55,106 bases of DNA from a virus. The notes beneath the pieces are model-generated. The model was not told where the DNA came from, made no database searches, and saw only the letters and a list, made by a program, of their open reading frames with translations. This document shows, one piece after another, positions 16,805-26,776 of the stretch; within the stretch, counting starts at the first letter, position 1, and every line of letters begins with the position of its first letter. A program made the position numbers and the translations under genes. Location of the stretch: positions 1 to 55,106 of the IMG/VR virus record IMGVR_UViG_3300040960_001677; one strand, written 5' to 3'.

Positions 16805-16820
16805 TAGGGGAAAATAGATA

Positions 16821-19800
16821 ATGCCAAGTTCAACTGATTTTAATGTCAGTCCTTACTATGACGATTTTACAGAGTCAAAAAAGTTTCACAGAATACTTTT
16901 TAGACCTGCTTTTGCTGTTCAGGCTAGAGAATTAACTCAATCACAAACTCAATTACAAAATCAAATAGAAAGATTATCGGATCACCTTTTCGACAAAGGT
17001 GCAATGATTATTCCAGGTGAAATTGGATATGACTTAAAATATTATGCTGTTAAGTTAACATCTAAATCTGCTTCAAATTTAACAGATTATGTTGGAACAA
17101 CTTTAACAGGCAATACTTCAGGCGTTACTGCAAAAGTAGTTAATTCTGTTGCAACTGATGGAACTGATCCAGATACATTATTTGTAAAATATTTTAATAC
17201 AAATAGTACTGACAATACAACAATTACCTTTTCAGATGGTGAAACCTTAACATCTGATGGTTCAGGCAATCCAACTGTAGTTGTTAATACTACGGCAACA
17301 GGTTCAGCTGCACAAATACAAGAAGGTGTTTATTATATAAATGGATACCATGTACAAGTTTCAGGACAAACTTTAATATTAGAAAAATATTCAAGTACAC
17401 CATCATATAGAGTTGGTTTAACAGTTACAGAGTCTTTTGTAACTTCGGGTGATGATTCATCTTTAAATGATAATGCACAAGGTGTTTCTAATACAAATGC
17501 ACCAGGTGCCCACAGATTTAAAATTCTTCTTACACTAACTAAAAAGGCATTAGCAAGTACTGAAGATAACAACTTTTATGAATTATTAAGATTATCTAGT
17601 GGTACACTACAAAATCAAGTAAGATCAACTGAATATGCTGTATTAGAAGACACACTTGCTCGTAGAACATATGACGAGTCTGGTGATTACGTTGTAAAAC
17701 CATTTGATATAGATATAAGAGAACATTTAATTTCAGGAAACAATAGAGGTATTTACACTTCAGGTAATGGTGGTGATGCTACTAAACTTGCAGTAGGTTT
17801 CTCTCCAGGAAAAGCATATGTTAAAGGATATGAAATTGATACTATAGCAACAACATATGTTGATGTTGACAAGGCTAGAGATTTTGCAACACAAAATAAT
17901 TTTAATACAAGATTCGATATAGGTAACTTTGTAAATGTAACCAATGTTTATGGTTCTCCAGATATTGCTTCTACTTCAGGTGTTGAACCTTTTAAAGGTT
18001 TAACTTTACATAATGTGGCTACAAGTTCACGTGGTACTGTAAATACAGGATCAGAATCTTCCATAACACAAATAGGAAGAGCAAAAAGTAGAGGTTTTGA
18101 ATATTCGTCTGGTACTGCGTCAGCAAATATTTTTTCAAGTTCAAGTTTAACAAGTGCTATTTACAAACATTATCTTTTTGATATTGTTTTGTTTACTCAT
18201 TTAAATATTAGAACAGCTCAATCATTTACAACTGGAGAAGTTGTAACTGGTGGAACTTCAGGTGCAACTGGTGTTGTACAAACACATTCTACAACTGAAA
18301 GTGCTACAATTACAGGTATTAGTCAAGCTGATCCTGCTGTAGTTACAGCAAACAATAATTTTAAAGAAGGTCAACAAGTTACAATTTCAAGTGTATCTGG
18401 TATGACTGAAGTTAATGGTAATGTTTATACAGTTAGAAACCCATCAGGTACAACATTTGAATTATATGACACAGACGGAACAACATCTATAGATTCATCA
18501 GCATTCACTGGTTATAGTTCAGGTGGAACAGCTGCACATGGAGTTGTTGTAATTTCAAATGTACAAGGTGTATTTGTTACTGAAGAAACTATTACAGGTG
18601 GTACTTCAAGTAACACAGCTGTTATTCAATCAGATGCTGTAGGTTTAAAAGGCGTTACTGCATTTGATTTACCATCAGTTAAACAAATTGCAATGGCTGG
18701 TAGTCCAACGTTTACTGCTGATACAGCATTAGATGCTACAAATGGTGATAATTTTGTTTTAACTGGATCAATTGACGTTGGTTCAGGTTCTGCTGATGTA
18801 CAAGGTATTAATACAAGATTTACTGAAGAATTAAAAGTTGGTGACTCAATTTCATTTACAAATGATAGTGGAAATATAGAAACAAAAATAGTAGAAGCTA
18901 TTATTTCAAATTCAAGTTTAACATTATCAAGTGTAACTTCAGCTGCTTCTACAAAAACAATTGTAACAAGAAGACGTGCAAAATCACAATCACCTGAAAA
19001 AAATGTTTCTATATTTAAATTACCTTACAGTAATATTAAAACATTAAAAACAACTTCTAACAGTAATGCTTCAGATACAACATATACTTTTAGAAAACAT
19101 GAAATTACATCTTTAACAGGAGATGGTATCGCAACTTTCTCAGCAGGTGTAAATGAAACGTTTGCTGATTTAACAGAAAGTGATTTCACATGTTCAATTA
19201 CAAGTTTAGGTTCTGGTGGAACAGGTGCTGTAGGAGACATTTTAAGTCTTTCTGGAAATAACCACGAAGGTACAGTAATATTTTCATTAAATGTTGCTAA
19301 AACTATTTTAACAATTGATTTCGGTGCTAACTATGCTTCACATGATATAAAAATTTTATTAACTTTAAATAAAACTGTTGGAACTTCCAAATCTAAATCA
19401 TTAAGTTCAGGTGCAACAGTTTCTATTTCAGATCAAACAACAATTGAAAGTGGAACAATAGGTTTAGCTAAGGCTGATGTTTATCAAATAAATGCAATTT
19501 ATATGGCTGCTGATTTTAGTACAGTTGCAACTTCAAGTGATACAAATATTACAGACAGATTTGATTTAGATAATGGTCAAAGAGATAACTTCTATGACAT
19601 TGGTAGAATTAAATTAAAAGATGGTGAAGTAACACCAACAGGTAGACTATTGATTGACTTTGATTATTTCACTCACAGTTCTGGTGATTACTTTGATGTT
19701 GACTCATATTCAGGAGTTATTGATTATGAAAATATTCCATCTTATACTTCTTCAGCAACAGGTGTAAGATATGAGTTAAGAGATAGTTTAGATTTTAGAC

Positions 19801-22800
19801 CTAGAGTTGATGACGATTCAACTATAGACTCTGGTAACCAAGATAGATCATTTGATGGTACTGGTAATTCAGTTGTAAATCCTATCAAATTTAATTCAGA
19901 TATAAGATCAGATTTTGAATATTACTTAGGAAGAGTAGATAAAATATTTTTAGATAAAGATGGTAATTTTAAAGTTTTAAAAGGCGCAAGTTCAATTAAT
20001 CCTAGAGTTCCTGGTACTTTAGATAATGCAATGCATTTATACACATTGTACATACCGTCATATACTTTAGACACTTCGGAAGTTGGAATAGAACACGTTG
20101 ATAATAAACGATATACAATGAGAGATATTGGTCGTATAGAAAGTAGAATTGATACTGTAGAGTATTATACTCAACTTTCATTATTAGAAACAGCTGCACA
20201 AAATTTACAAATACAAGACTCAAATGGTTTTGATAGATTTAAAAATGGTTTCGTAGTAGATAACTTTACAGGTCACAATATTGGAGATATAGGAAATAAA
20301 GATTATAAAGTTTCTATTGACTATGCAAAGGGTGAAATGCGACCTACATTCCACGAAGATGCTATACAGTTAATTGAAAGAGATGATGACGGTACAGAAA
20401 TTACTGCAGCTGATAGAACAACATCAAATTATCAAAAGACTGGTGACTTAATAACTTTACCATATACAGAAGCAACTTTAATAGATCAACCTTATGCAAG
20501 TAAGGCTATCAACGTCAATCCGTTTGGTGTATTTACATGGATAGGTTCAATAGAATTAACACCTCCAGGAGATGAATGGAAAGAAACAGAAAGAGCACCA
20601 GAACTTGTTATTAATAATCCTAATGGTAGTTGGGATAACCTAACAAGACAAACTGGTAATAGTGGACAGTTATCTGAATTTCCTATGTCAACAGTTTGGA
20701 ATTCATGGCAAGATACATGGACAGGAAGACCTATAGAAACTGAAAGAAGACGAGTTGGTACATACGAAAAAAGAGGTGGTCATGGTTGGAGAGTAATTGC
20801 AAAAGAAGAAGTAACTACTGCTCAACAAGTATCGCAAACAAGAACAGGAATTAGAGCAGTTGCAATACCAGAAACAGTAAGAACATCAATTGGTGATAGA
20901 GTTGTTTCTGTTGCATTTGTTCCTTTTATTAGAAGTAGAACATTAACATTTGTTGCAACAAGACTAAAACCAAATACAAAGGTTTATCCATTCTTTGATA
21001 ATGTTGATATATCTTCATATGTAACACCTGATGGTGGTTCATTGGGTGGTAATTTAATTACAGATTCAAATGGTAGAGTTGAAGGTACTTTTGCAATACC
21101 TGATCCTAAAACTAGTTCAAATCCTAGATGGAGAACAGGTCAAAGATTATTCAGATTAACAAGTTCTTCTTCAAATAGTTTAACAAATGCAAACGTAGAA
21201 ACAGCTGCAAACGTTGAGTATGTTGCAAGAGGTTTATTAGAAACTGTAAGAGAAACTATTTTATCAAGTAGAGAAGCTCGTGTTGAAATGAGAAGTGTTA
21301 CCGAAACACAGTCTATTACAAGAACATCTACAAGAACGGAAGAAAGACAAGTTGGTTACCACGATCCTTTAGCACAAACATTTTTAATTGATGATGAGGG
21401 TGGAGTATTCTTAACCTCAATTGATATATTCTTTAGTACGAAAGATAGTGCTATACCAGTTACAGTTCAAGTTAGAGATGTTGTTAATGGTTATCCAGGA
21501 CAAAAAATATTACCATTCTCGGAAGTAACTTTAAATCCTAGTGATGTAAATACAAGTACAGATGGTACTGTTGCAACTAAATTTACATTTTCAAGTCCAG
21601 TGTATATACAAAACAACGTAGAGTATTGTTTTGTTGTAATGGCTAACTCACAAGATTACAATGCTTACGTAGCAAGAATAGGTGAAACATCATTAGATTC
21701 AAATAGAACAATATCGGCTCAACCTTATGCTGGTGTATTATTTAAATCTCAAAATGGTATGACATGGTCTGCTGAACAAAATGAAGATATGAAATTCAAA
21801 TTGAGAAGAGCAGAATTTAGTCAAGTTACAGGTACAGTCACATTAACAAACGACACTTTATCTACAAGAACACTTAAAAATAATCCTTTAAGAACAACAA
21901 ATGGCTCGTCAGTTATTAGAGTATTCCATCCAAATCACGGTATGCACGGAACTGATAACAATGTTACGATTGCTGGTATACCAAGCGGAACTTATAATGG
22001 TATTGATACTACTACAGATCCAATTAATGGAACATATACAAGCATTTCAAATGTAACTTTAGACAGTTATGATATAACTTTAGGTTCTGGTACAGCAACT
22101 GCAACAGGTGATATTGGTGGTGCTACAGTTACAGCAACTCAAAATAGAACATTTGATGTTTTAAATTTAGGTGGTATTCAAACAATGAATGTACCTGGCA
22201 CAACTATAGATTATTTTGTAAGAACATCTACAGGTAAATCAGTACACGGATCAGAAACACAATTTACATTGACATCAGCTGCAAATAAACTTGCCGTTGT
22301 ACATAATGATAACTTATTTTTCACATCACCTCAAATGGTTGCAAGTGAAATAAATGAGTCAGGAGATACTGTATTAGGTGTTGCAGCAAAAGGTGTTGGC
22401 AAATCTTTCTATACAATATTAGAAATGACAACTACAAATACTAAACTTTCTCCTGTATTAGATACTCAAAGAATGAGTGCGTTTACAATTTCAAATAGAT
22501 TAAATAGCCCTACTTCAAGCAATACTCCAGATTATCTTGCTGATACAAATAATTTAGGAACATCATCAGCTGCTGTGTATTGTACTAAACCAGTTATTTT
22601 AGAAAACAACTCTAAAGCATTAGACATAAGATTGACTGCAAACATTAGAGCAACATCTGAAGTAGAGATGTATTTTAGAGTTTCAGGACCAGATGAAGAA
22701 AGACAACTTGACGATATAAGTTGGACACCATTTAACACAGACGGAAGTCCTGACGTATCAATAACACCTGCTGAGGATGATAGTACGTTTAGAGAATACA

Positions 22801-22922
22801 AATATTCAGCAACCGATATACACGACTTTACATCATTCCAACTTAAAATAGTAATGAAAGGAACCAATTCATCATATCCACCTGTATTAAGAGATATGAG
22901 AGGAATTGCATTGGCTATCTAA
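16821..22922 (+). CDS. Giant DUF4815-type structural protein of baseplate/tail-fibre junction
   Basis: This 2033-residue protein starts with FNVSPYYDDFTESKKFHRIL and FRPAFAVQARELTQSQTQLQNQ, the hallmark of the DUF4815 family in T4-like marine phages. Long beta-rich stretches follow, with adhesin-like repeats such as EVVTGGTSGATGVV and ETITGGTSSNTAVI. A helical part around residues 1050-1250 includes RDIGRIESRIDTVEYYTQLS. A later region has YHDPLAQTFLIDDEGGVFL, again a family landmark. It is probably a large peripheral baseplate component that connects to fibres. A GGGG ribosome site precedes the ATG. The next gene starts two bases after its stop. Confidence 0.85.
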   Translation: MPSSTDFNVSPYYDDFTESKKFHRILFRPAFAVQARELTQSQTQLQNQIERLSDHLFDKGAMIIPGEIGYDLKYYAVKLTSKSASNLTDYVGTTLTGNTSGVTAKVVNSVATDGTDPDTLFVKYFNTNSTDNTTITFSDGETLTSDGSGNPTVVVNTTATGSAAQIQEGVYYINGYHVQVSGQTLILEKYSSTPSYRVGLTVTESFVTSGDDSSLNDNAQGVSNTNAPGAHRFKILLTLTKKALASTEDNNFYELLRLSSGTLQNQVRSTEYAVLEDTLARRTYDESGDYVVKPFDIDIREHLISGNNRGIYTSGNGGDATKLAVGFSPGKAYVKGYEIDTIATTYVDVDKARDFATQNNFNTRFDIGNFVNVTNVYGSPDIASTSGVEPFKGLTLHNVATSSRGTVNTGSESSITQIGRAKSRGFEYSSGTASANIFSSSSLTSAIYKHYLFDIVLFTHLNIRTAQSFTTGEVVTGGTSGATGVVQTHSTTESATITGISQADPAVVTANNNFKEGQQVTISSVSGMTEVNGNVYTVRNPSGTTFELYDTDGTTSIDSSAFTGYSSGGTAAHGVVVISNVQGVFVTEETITGGTSSNTAVIQSDAVGLKGVTAFDLPSVKQIAMAGSPTFTADTALDATNGDNFVLTGSIDVGSGSADVQGINTRFTEELKVGDSISFTNDSGNIETKIVEAIISNSSLTLSSVTSAASTKTIVTRRRAKSQSPEKNVSIFKLPYSNIKTLKTTSNSNASDTTYTFRKHEITSLTGDGIATFSAGVNETFADLTESDFTCSITSLGSGGTGAVGDILSLSGNNHEGTVIFSLNVAKTILTIDFGANYASHDIKILLTLNKTVGTSKSKSLSSGATVSISDQTTIESGTIGLAKADVYQINAIYMAADFSTVATSSDTNITDRFDLDNGQRDNFYDIGRIKLKDGEVTPTGRLLIDFDYFTHSSGDYFDVDSYSGVIDYENIPSYTSSATGVRYELRDSLDFRPRVDDDSTIDSGNQDRSFDGTGNSVVNPIKFNSDIRSDFEYYLGRVDKIFLDKDGNFKVLKGASSINPRVPGTLDNAMHLYTLYIPSYTLDTSEVGIEHVDNKRYTMRDIGRIESRIDTVEYYTQLSLLETAAQNLQIQDSNGFDRFKNGFVVDNFTGHNIGDIGNKDYKVSIDYAKGEMRPTFHEDAIQLIERDDDGTEITAADRTTSNYQKTGDLITLPYTEATLIDQPYASKAINVNPFGVFTWIGSIELTPPGDEWKETERAPELVINNPNGSWDNLTRQTGNSGQLSEFPMSTVWNSWQDTWTGRPIETERRRVGTYEKRGGHGWRVIAKEEVTTAQQVSQTRTGIRAVAIPETVRTSIGDRVVSVAFVPFIRSRTLTFVATRLKPNTKVYPFFDNVDISSYVTPDGGSLGGNLITDSNGRVEGTFAIPDPKTSSNPRWRTGQRLFRLTSSSSNSLTNANVETAANVEYVARGLLETVRETILSSREARVEMRSVTETQSITRTSTRTEERQVGYHDPLAQTFLIDDEGGVFLTSIDIFFSTKDSAIPVTVQVRDVVNGYPGQKILPFSEVTLNPSDVNTSTDGTVATKFTFSSPVYIQNNVEYCFVVMANSQDYNAYVARIGETSLDSNRTISAQPYAGVLFKSQNGMTWSAEQNEDMKFKLRRAEFSQVTGTVTLTNDTLSTRTLKNNPLRTTNGSSVIRVFHPNHGMHGTDNNVTIAGIPSGTYNGIDTTTDPINGTYTSISNVTLDSYDITLGSGTATATGDIGGATVTATQNRTFDVLNLGGIQTMNVPGTTIDYFVRTSTGKSVHGSETQFTLTSAANKLAVVHNDNLFFTSPQMVASEINESGDTVLGVAAKGVGKSFYTILEMTTTNTKLSPVLDTQRMSAFTISNRLNSPTSSNTPDYLADTNNLGTSSAAVYCTKPVILENNSKALDIRLTANIRATSEVEMYFRVSGPDEERQLDDISWTPFNTDGSPDVSITPAEDDSTFREYKYSATDIHDFTSFQLKIVMKGTNSSYPPVLRDMRGIALAI

Positions 22923-22923
22923 T

Positions 22924-23145
22924 ATGACAAAATTACAAGTTGAAGGGTTTGCAAGTTTAGTTAGAGATACAAGTTCTAACGCAATTGTAAATGTAAATAA
23001 ATCTGATTATCAAATTTATATGAGTCGTTATAAAGGTAGAGAAAAACAAAATGATGTTTTAAGAGATACAGTAAAAGAGATAAATAATTTAAAAAGTGAA
23101 TTATTTGAAATTAAAAAATTATTAAAAGAGGTAATTAAAAAATAA
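22924..23145 (+). CDS. Small coiled-coil protein between structural genes
   Basis: From the ATG at 22924 the product is 73 residues; an in-frame ATG at 22906 lies inside the previous gene and is less likely. It opens TKLQVEGFASLVRDTSSNAI and ends in a charged helix of heptad type (NNLKSELFEIKKLLKEVIKK) that looks like a coiled coil. Its stop overlaps the next start as TAATG. Small proteins in this position in related phages are uncharacterised; an assembly factor or short fibre base is possible. Confidence 0.72.
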   Translation: MTKLQVEGFASLVRDTSSNAIVNVNKSDYQIYMSRYKGREKQNDVLRDTVKEINNLKSELFEIKKLLKEVIKK

Positions 23146-23963
23146 TGGCTGCAAGAACAATATCAGCAACACAAACACTCGAAGAATTTAGAACCGAGTT
23201 TAATGCTTTATCTGAAACAGATTTTGGAGATATAGCAACACTTGATTCTGGTATTAGTGCAACATCAGTAATTGGTGCTGTAAATGAGTTATATACTTCT
23301 ATTTCTGGAAGTTTAGGTTTCGATATTACTGACGGCTCAAATACTGAAACAGTTTCTAATACTCAAACAATTACTTTTGCAAGTACAGCTAATCAAGTTA
23401 CAGCTACAGTTTCAGCTACAGATACAGTTACATTTTCACTACCTAATGATGTTACAATTTCTGGCAATTTTATTGCAAATGGTTCAGGTACACATAAATT
23501 AGGCACTATTGATGTTTCTGGTAATACAATTAGTTCATCAGATAGTTCATCAGTTACAGTAAATGACGGATTAACAGTTAATGGAACTATTACAACTAGT
23601 ACAATAAACAGTACATCTGGAGAAGTTAATTTTGGAAGTAACAATATCATAACAACTGGTTACATATATACATCTACTGTAATTGCTTTTGAGGGGTCTA
23701 CAGCAGATGATTTTGAAACAACATTAGGAGTTGTTGATCCAACAGCAGATAGAGTTATTACTTTACCAGATGAAACTGGTACTGTAGTTACTACAGGTAG
23801 TACTGGTGTTATAACTGGAACAATGATTGCTTCAGATACTATAGCCGAAGCAAATATGGCAGATGATGCTATTGGGCAAGATCAGTTAAAAAATGTAGTA
23901 ACTTTGCAGATTTTAAACTCAACTGGAACAGTTGTAAAAACAATTTACGGCGCAGGAGCATAG
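23145..23963 (+). CDS. Short tail-fibre-like protein
   Basis: The 272-residue product starts with a helical TLEEFRTEFNALSETDFGDI segment and SVIGAVNELYTS. Beta-rich repeats typical of this phage's fibres follow, including TADRVITLPDETGTVV, which recurs in the giant fibre gene at the right edge. It ends VTLQILNSTGTVVKTIYGAGA, nearly the same C-terminal tag as the 13624-15273 product. It overlaps the preceding small coiled-coil gene by one base, so the two may assemble together. Likely a short fibre or fibre connector. Confidence 0.75.
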   Translation: MAARTISATQTLEEFRTEFNALSETDFGDIATLDSGISATSVIGAVNELYTSISGSLGFDITDGSNTETVSNTQTITFASTANQVTATVSATDTVTFSLPNDVTISGNFIANGSGTHKLGTIDVSGNTISSSDSSSVTVNDGLTVNGTITTSTINSTSGEVNFGSNNIITTGYIYTSTVIAFEGSTADDFETTLGVVDPTADRVITLPDETGTVVTTGSTGVITGTMIASDTIAEANMADDAIGQDQLKNVVTLQILNSTGTVVKTIYGAGA

Positions 23964-23966
23964 AGT

Positions 23967-23982
23967 TATAAATATATAAATA
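23967..23982 (+). promoter_or_regulatory. Two tandem T4-type late promoter octamers
   Basis: TATAAATA occurs twice head to tail without a gap (23967-23974 and 23975-23982), starting four bases after the upstream stop and about 60 bases before the ATG at 24041. The leader contains a weak GGTAC/GTACC inverted pair and a GGAG ribosome site. Confidence 0.75.
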
Positions 23983-24040
23983 AGTAATAAGAGGTACTTA
24001 CTGAAATGAAAGTGGTACCAAGAATAAAAATGGAGAAATT

Positions 24041-24982
24041 ATGGCAGTAAGAAAACCTTTATATGAAGTAAGTGGAAACTTACGAGAGATGGACACTACT
24101 ATGGTCGATGCAATCGTAGCTAGAGCAGTTTATCAATATTCATTAAGTCCTAGTGTTACTTTATCTGTTGTAGGTTCTGGTGGTAACATCGGAAGTATTA
24201 CAGATACAAGAAAGCAAGCGGGTGCTCAATCAACAAGTACAACTTCAACACCTAGTGAAGCTACAACAGCAGAACCTAGTACAGTTACAGTAACATATGA
24301 TAAAATTAGTTCAAGTAACGCTTCAGTAACACCTACAAGTGATACTGGTAAAACTTGGCCTGTGTACTATAACGCAAGTGGTCAAATCCAAGCAATGACT
24401 TTGGCAGATGTAAAAGATACATTTTTACATCCTGCAATTGACTTATTAGCTTCAGGTTCGTTAACATCATCACAAGCTGGAACATATCATATTTCAACTT
24501 CAGCTTCTGTCGCAGGTTCAACTGAAGTATCAGGATCATCAACACCAATCTTTTCAGATACAAGAGCAGATACAGGTGCTTATTCAGCAGATTCAATTCC
24601 TGAAACACTTGACCAACCAACAACAGTTACAAACTATTATTTACATAGAATTGATGGTGTAAGTGCTACATATACTGAACCGTTCTTTTTAGATGGTTCT
24701 AATAACGTTAAAGAATATACAACGGCTGCATTTGACTCATTACTACAAGAATGGACTAGATATACAGCTGCTTCATCTACTGACGGTTATGCTTTAAGTT
24801 ACACGTTAGGAACTACAGCAACAGGTAATACAAGAGGTTCTGGTATTGCAGATACTATTTTAAATGGTTCTGGTAACTATCAAACTCGTTTTGTAAACAT
24901 TGATGATTATAGAGCACAAGAGTTTCCTGATGGTTCAGCAGTAACAGCTAACACATATTATTTACGAATTATAAAATCTTAA
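24041..24982 (+). CDS. Virion structural protein of T4-like marine phage type
   Basis: The 313-residue product begins MAVRKPLYEVSGNLREMDTT followed by VDAIVARAVYQYSLSPSVTL and VVGSGGNIGSITDTRKQAG, a start that recurs in structural proteins of marine T4-like phages. The rest is serine/threonine-rich beta structure with TNYYLHRIDG and a conserved-looking end ANTYYLRIIKS. It has its own doubled late promoter and a GGAG ribosome site, consistent with high late expression. The exact place in the particle is unknown. It is the last structural gene before the accessory island. Confidence 0.75.
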   Translation: MAVRKPLYEVSGNLREMDTTMVDAIVARAVYQYSLSPSVTLSVVGSGGNIGSITDTRKQAGAQSTSTTSTPSEATTAEPSTVTVTYDKISSSNASVTPTSDTGKTWPVYYNASGQIQAMTLADVKDTFLHPAIDLLASGSLTSSQAGTYHISTSASVAGSTEVSGSSTPIFSDTRADTGAYSADSIPETLDQPTTVTNYYLHRIDGVSATYTEPFFLDGSNNVKEYTTAAFDSLLQEWTRYTAASSTDGYALSYTLGTTATGNTRGSGIADTILNGSGNYQTRFVNIDDYRAQEFPDGSAVTANTYYLRIIKS

Positions 24983-25012
24983 TAAATAGATTTAAAAACT
25001 ATATTATGAATT

Positions 25013-25741
25013 ATGAATATATTATTAACTGGTAGTGAAGGCTTTATAGGCCAACACCTATTCAACTTTTTAAAAATTAATCACAAAGTAATTTGTCTGG
25101 ATAAACAAACAGGCAATGATCTGCTTACTTGCGACTTAAAATATAACGTAGATTTAGTTATACATCTTGCTGGCCTTTCTGGTGTACGAGATAGTTTAGA
25201 TAGACCTACAGAATATTGGGAACAAAATGTAATCGCAGGTCAAAGACTTTTTGATTATTTCAAAGATACAAGAATCTTATACGCAAGTTCATCAACAGCA
25301 CACGAGCCTTGGAAAAATCCATATGCTATGAGTAAATATAGCCTTGAGCAAATTGCTCCAGAGAATAGTGTTGGTATGAGATTTACAACCGTGTATGGTC
25401 CTAACGCTAGAGATACAATGTTAATACCAAGAATATTACGAAATGATGTTCCTTATATTAACACAAATCATAGTAGGGATTTTATACACGTTGACGATTT
25501 AGTGAGAGCGATAGACAGTTTGATTAAATCAAACTTAAAGGGTATTACAGACATAGGTTCAGGAAGAACAAACAACCTTATAGAGTTGGTTGATTATTTT
25601 AAAATTGATTGTAAACGTGTTGTGGGAAATACGTTTGAACGATTAGATAACCTTGCTGATAATACCCTACTAAATACAATTGGATGGTCACCAAAAATTG
25701 ACTTATATAATTATATAAAGGAGAACCGAAATGATAACTGA
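25013..25741 (+). CDS. NAD-dependent epimerase/dehydratase (extended SDR) for nucleotide sugars
   Basis: The 242-residue product has the extended-SDR signature: the nucleotide-binding G7-S-E-G10-FIG13 loop, an acidic residue D30 at the end of strand two suited to NAD, HLAGLSGV, and the catalytic Y104-x3-K108 (NPYAMSK) preceded by ASSST. A GMRFTTVYGPNARDT segment and HSRDFIHVDDLVRAID match sugar epimerases and dehydratases. It is shorter than the usual ~310 residues. It probably converts an NDP-sugar for the glycosyltransferases in the operon downstream. An AATAAATA octamer, one base off the late promoter, lies about 30 bases upstream. Confidence 0.87.
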   Translation: MNILLTGSEGFIGQHLFNFLKINHKVICLDKQTGNDLLTCDLKYNVDLVIHLAGLSGVRDSLDRPTEYWEQNVIAGQRLFDYFKDTRILYASSSTAHEPWKNPYAMSKYSLEQIAPENSVGMRFTTVYGPNARDTMLIPRILRNDVPYINTNHSRDFIHVDDLVRAIDSLIKSNLKGITDIGSGRTNNLIELVDYFKIDCKRVVGNTFERLDNLADNTLLNTIGWSPKIDLYNYIKENRNDN

Positions 25742-26225
25742 AGAATATTTAAAAGATAATTTTTTAACTGCATATTTTATAGATAGTGAAAGACAAAATA
25801 TAGAAGTGCAAACAACAACTGAAGATAAGAAAAAAGTTTTTACTACTATTATTCCATATGATGAAAATGGAGAGCAGTTTAAAGCTCTGTCAAAATTTAT
25901 GAACCTTGATCAGTTGCACGAATCGACTTATCAAAAACATAAAAATGAAAGAAAATTATTTGAAGAATCTGTGATAAGAATTGCACAAAAAACTGGTCTT
26001 ATTATGGATAGTGAAAAAATTGATACTAAATTTTATCCAACTTTAGTAACTTCTTTGTTTGAGGATCAGGATGACGCCGATCACGTTTTTGCTTTAAAAC
26101 TTGCTTTATTTGAATTAGACTCTATAAAAGATTCTACAAATGAGGATGCTAAAAAAGAATTAAGAAAAGCTAAAAATAAATTAGATATTCTTTCAGCGGC
26201 TATTCAATGTATGGGTAAGAAATAA
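25731..26225 (+). CDS. Phage protein of unknown function
   Basis: The 164-residue product has a short beta-rich first part (TAYFIDSERQNIEVQTT) and a mostly helical remainder ending in KAKNKLDILSAAIQCMGKK. It overlaps the end of the epimerase gene by 11 bases and has a good AAGGAG ribosome site. Its end overlaps the convergent glycosyltransferase gene by 22 bases. No family was recognised. Being charged and helical without signal or membrane segments, it is probably cytoplasmic or a minor virion component. Confidence 0.72.
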   Translation: MITEEYLKDNFLTAYFIDSERQNIEVQTTTEDKKKVFTTIIPYDENGEQFKALSKFMNLDQLHESTYQKHKNERKLFEESVIRIAQKTGLIMDSEKIDTKFYPTLVTSLFEDQDDADHVFALKLALFELDSIKDSTNEDAKKELRKAKNKLDILSAAIQCMGKK

Positions 26226-26776
26226 TTAGAATACCAACCTGTCCATCCTTTTTCTTGTAGATGGTGCATTTGACCTAACGTACATACACTAAATTGAGAT
26301 GGTTGTTGGTAGATATAATCTTTAATTGAAGGACATACTTTATCGTATGTTTCATATTTAATATTTTTATAATACCATTCATCACTACCTCTAGTATATG
26401 TACTAACAAAAAATTCATCATTTTTCTTAAATTTATCCCATATGTAGGATACATCACCTGTCCAAGATACTATTGATGAGTTTAAAGGTGTATGAGCTGG
26501 TTCTCTCCACCACGTATCATCTAATAATGTAAAGTTTTTTCTTATAAGATTAGGAAGTTTATCATAGATCACTAAATCTAAATCAAAATATAGATTTTCA
26601 TCATCTCTAAATCTGTCATACATTTGAAGCTTATTGAACCAATTGCCATATAGATCATTTTCTATAACTTCAAAACTATCATACTTTAGACCAGAGTATT
26701 CATCTATCATATGTTTTAAGTTGTCAACGTGCCATTGAGTAAACTTTTCACCAAATCTACAACAAATAATTCTCAT
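26204..26776 (-). CDS. GT-A-fold glycosyltransferase-like protein (last gene of the island operon)
   Basis: The 190-residue product shows a DxD-type motif in NLYFDLDLVIYDKLP (D65 and D67), preceded by a helical KLQMYDRF segment. This is the arrangement of GT-A enzymes that hold a nucleotide-sugar through a metal ion. Later aromatic-rich segments (WWREPAHTPLNSSIVSW, DEWYYKN) fit acceptor-site loops. It is short for a glycosyltransferase, so it could be a minimal or regulatory form. It is the last of sixteen coupled genes and overlaps the gene before it by 20 bases. Confidence 0.72.
   Translation of the reverse strand: MRIICCRFGEKFTQWHVDNLKHMIDEYSGLKYDSFEVIENDLYGNWFNKLQMYDRFRDDENLYFDLDLVIYDKLPNLIRKNFTLLDDTWWREPAHTPLNSSIVSWTGDVSYIWDKFKKNDEFFVSTYTRGSDEWYYKNIKYETYDKVCPSIKDYIYQQPSQFSVCTLGQMHHLQEKGWTGWYSNYFLPIH

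Noticed and set aside
20002-20223. 73-codon minus-strand frame inside the DUF4815 gene, and similar short antisense frames in the structural block
   Set aside because: All are antisense to well-supported structural genes, with no start signals or recognisable products.
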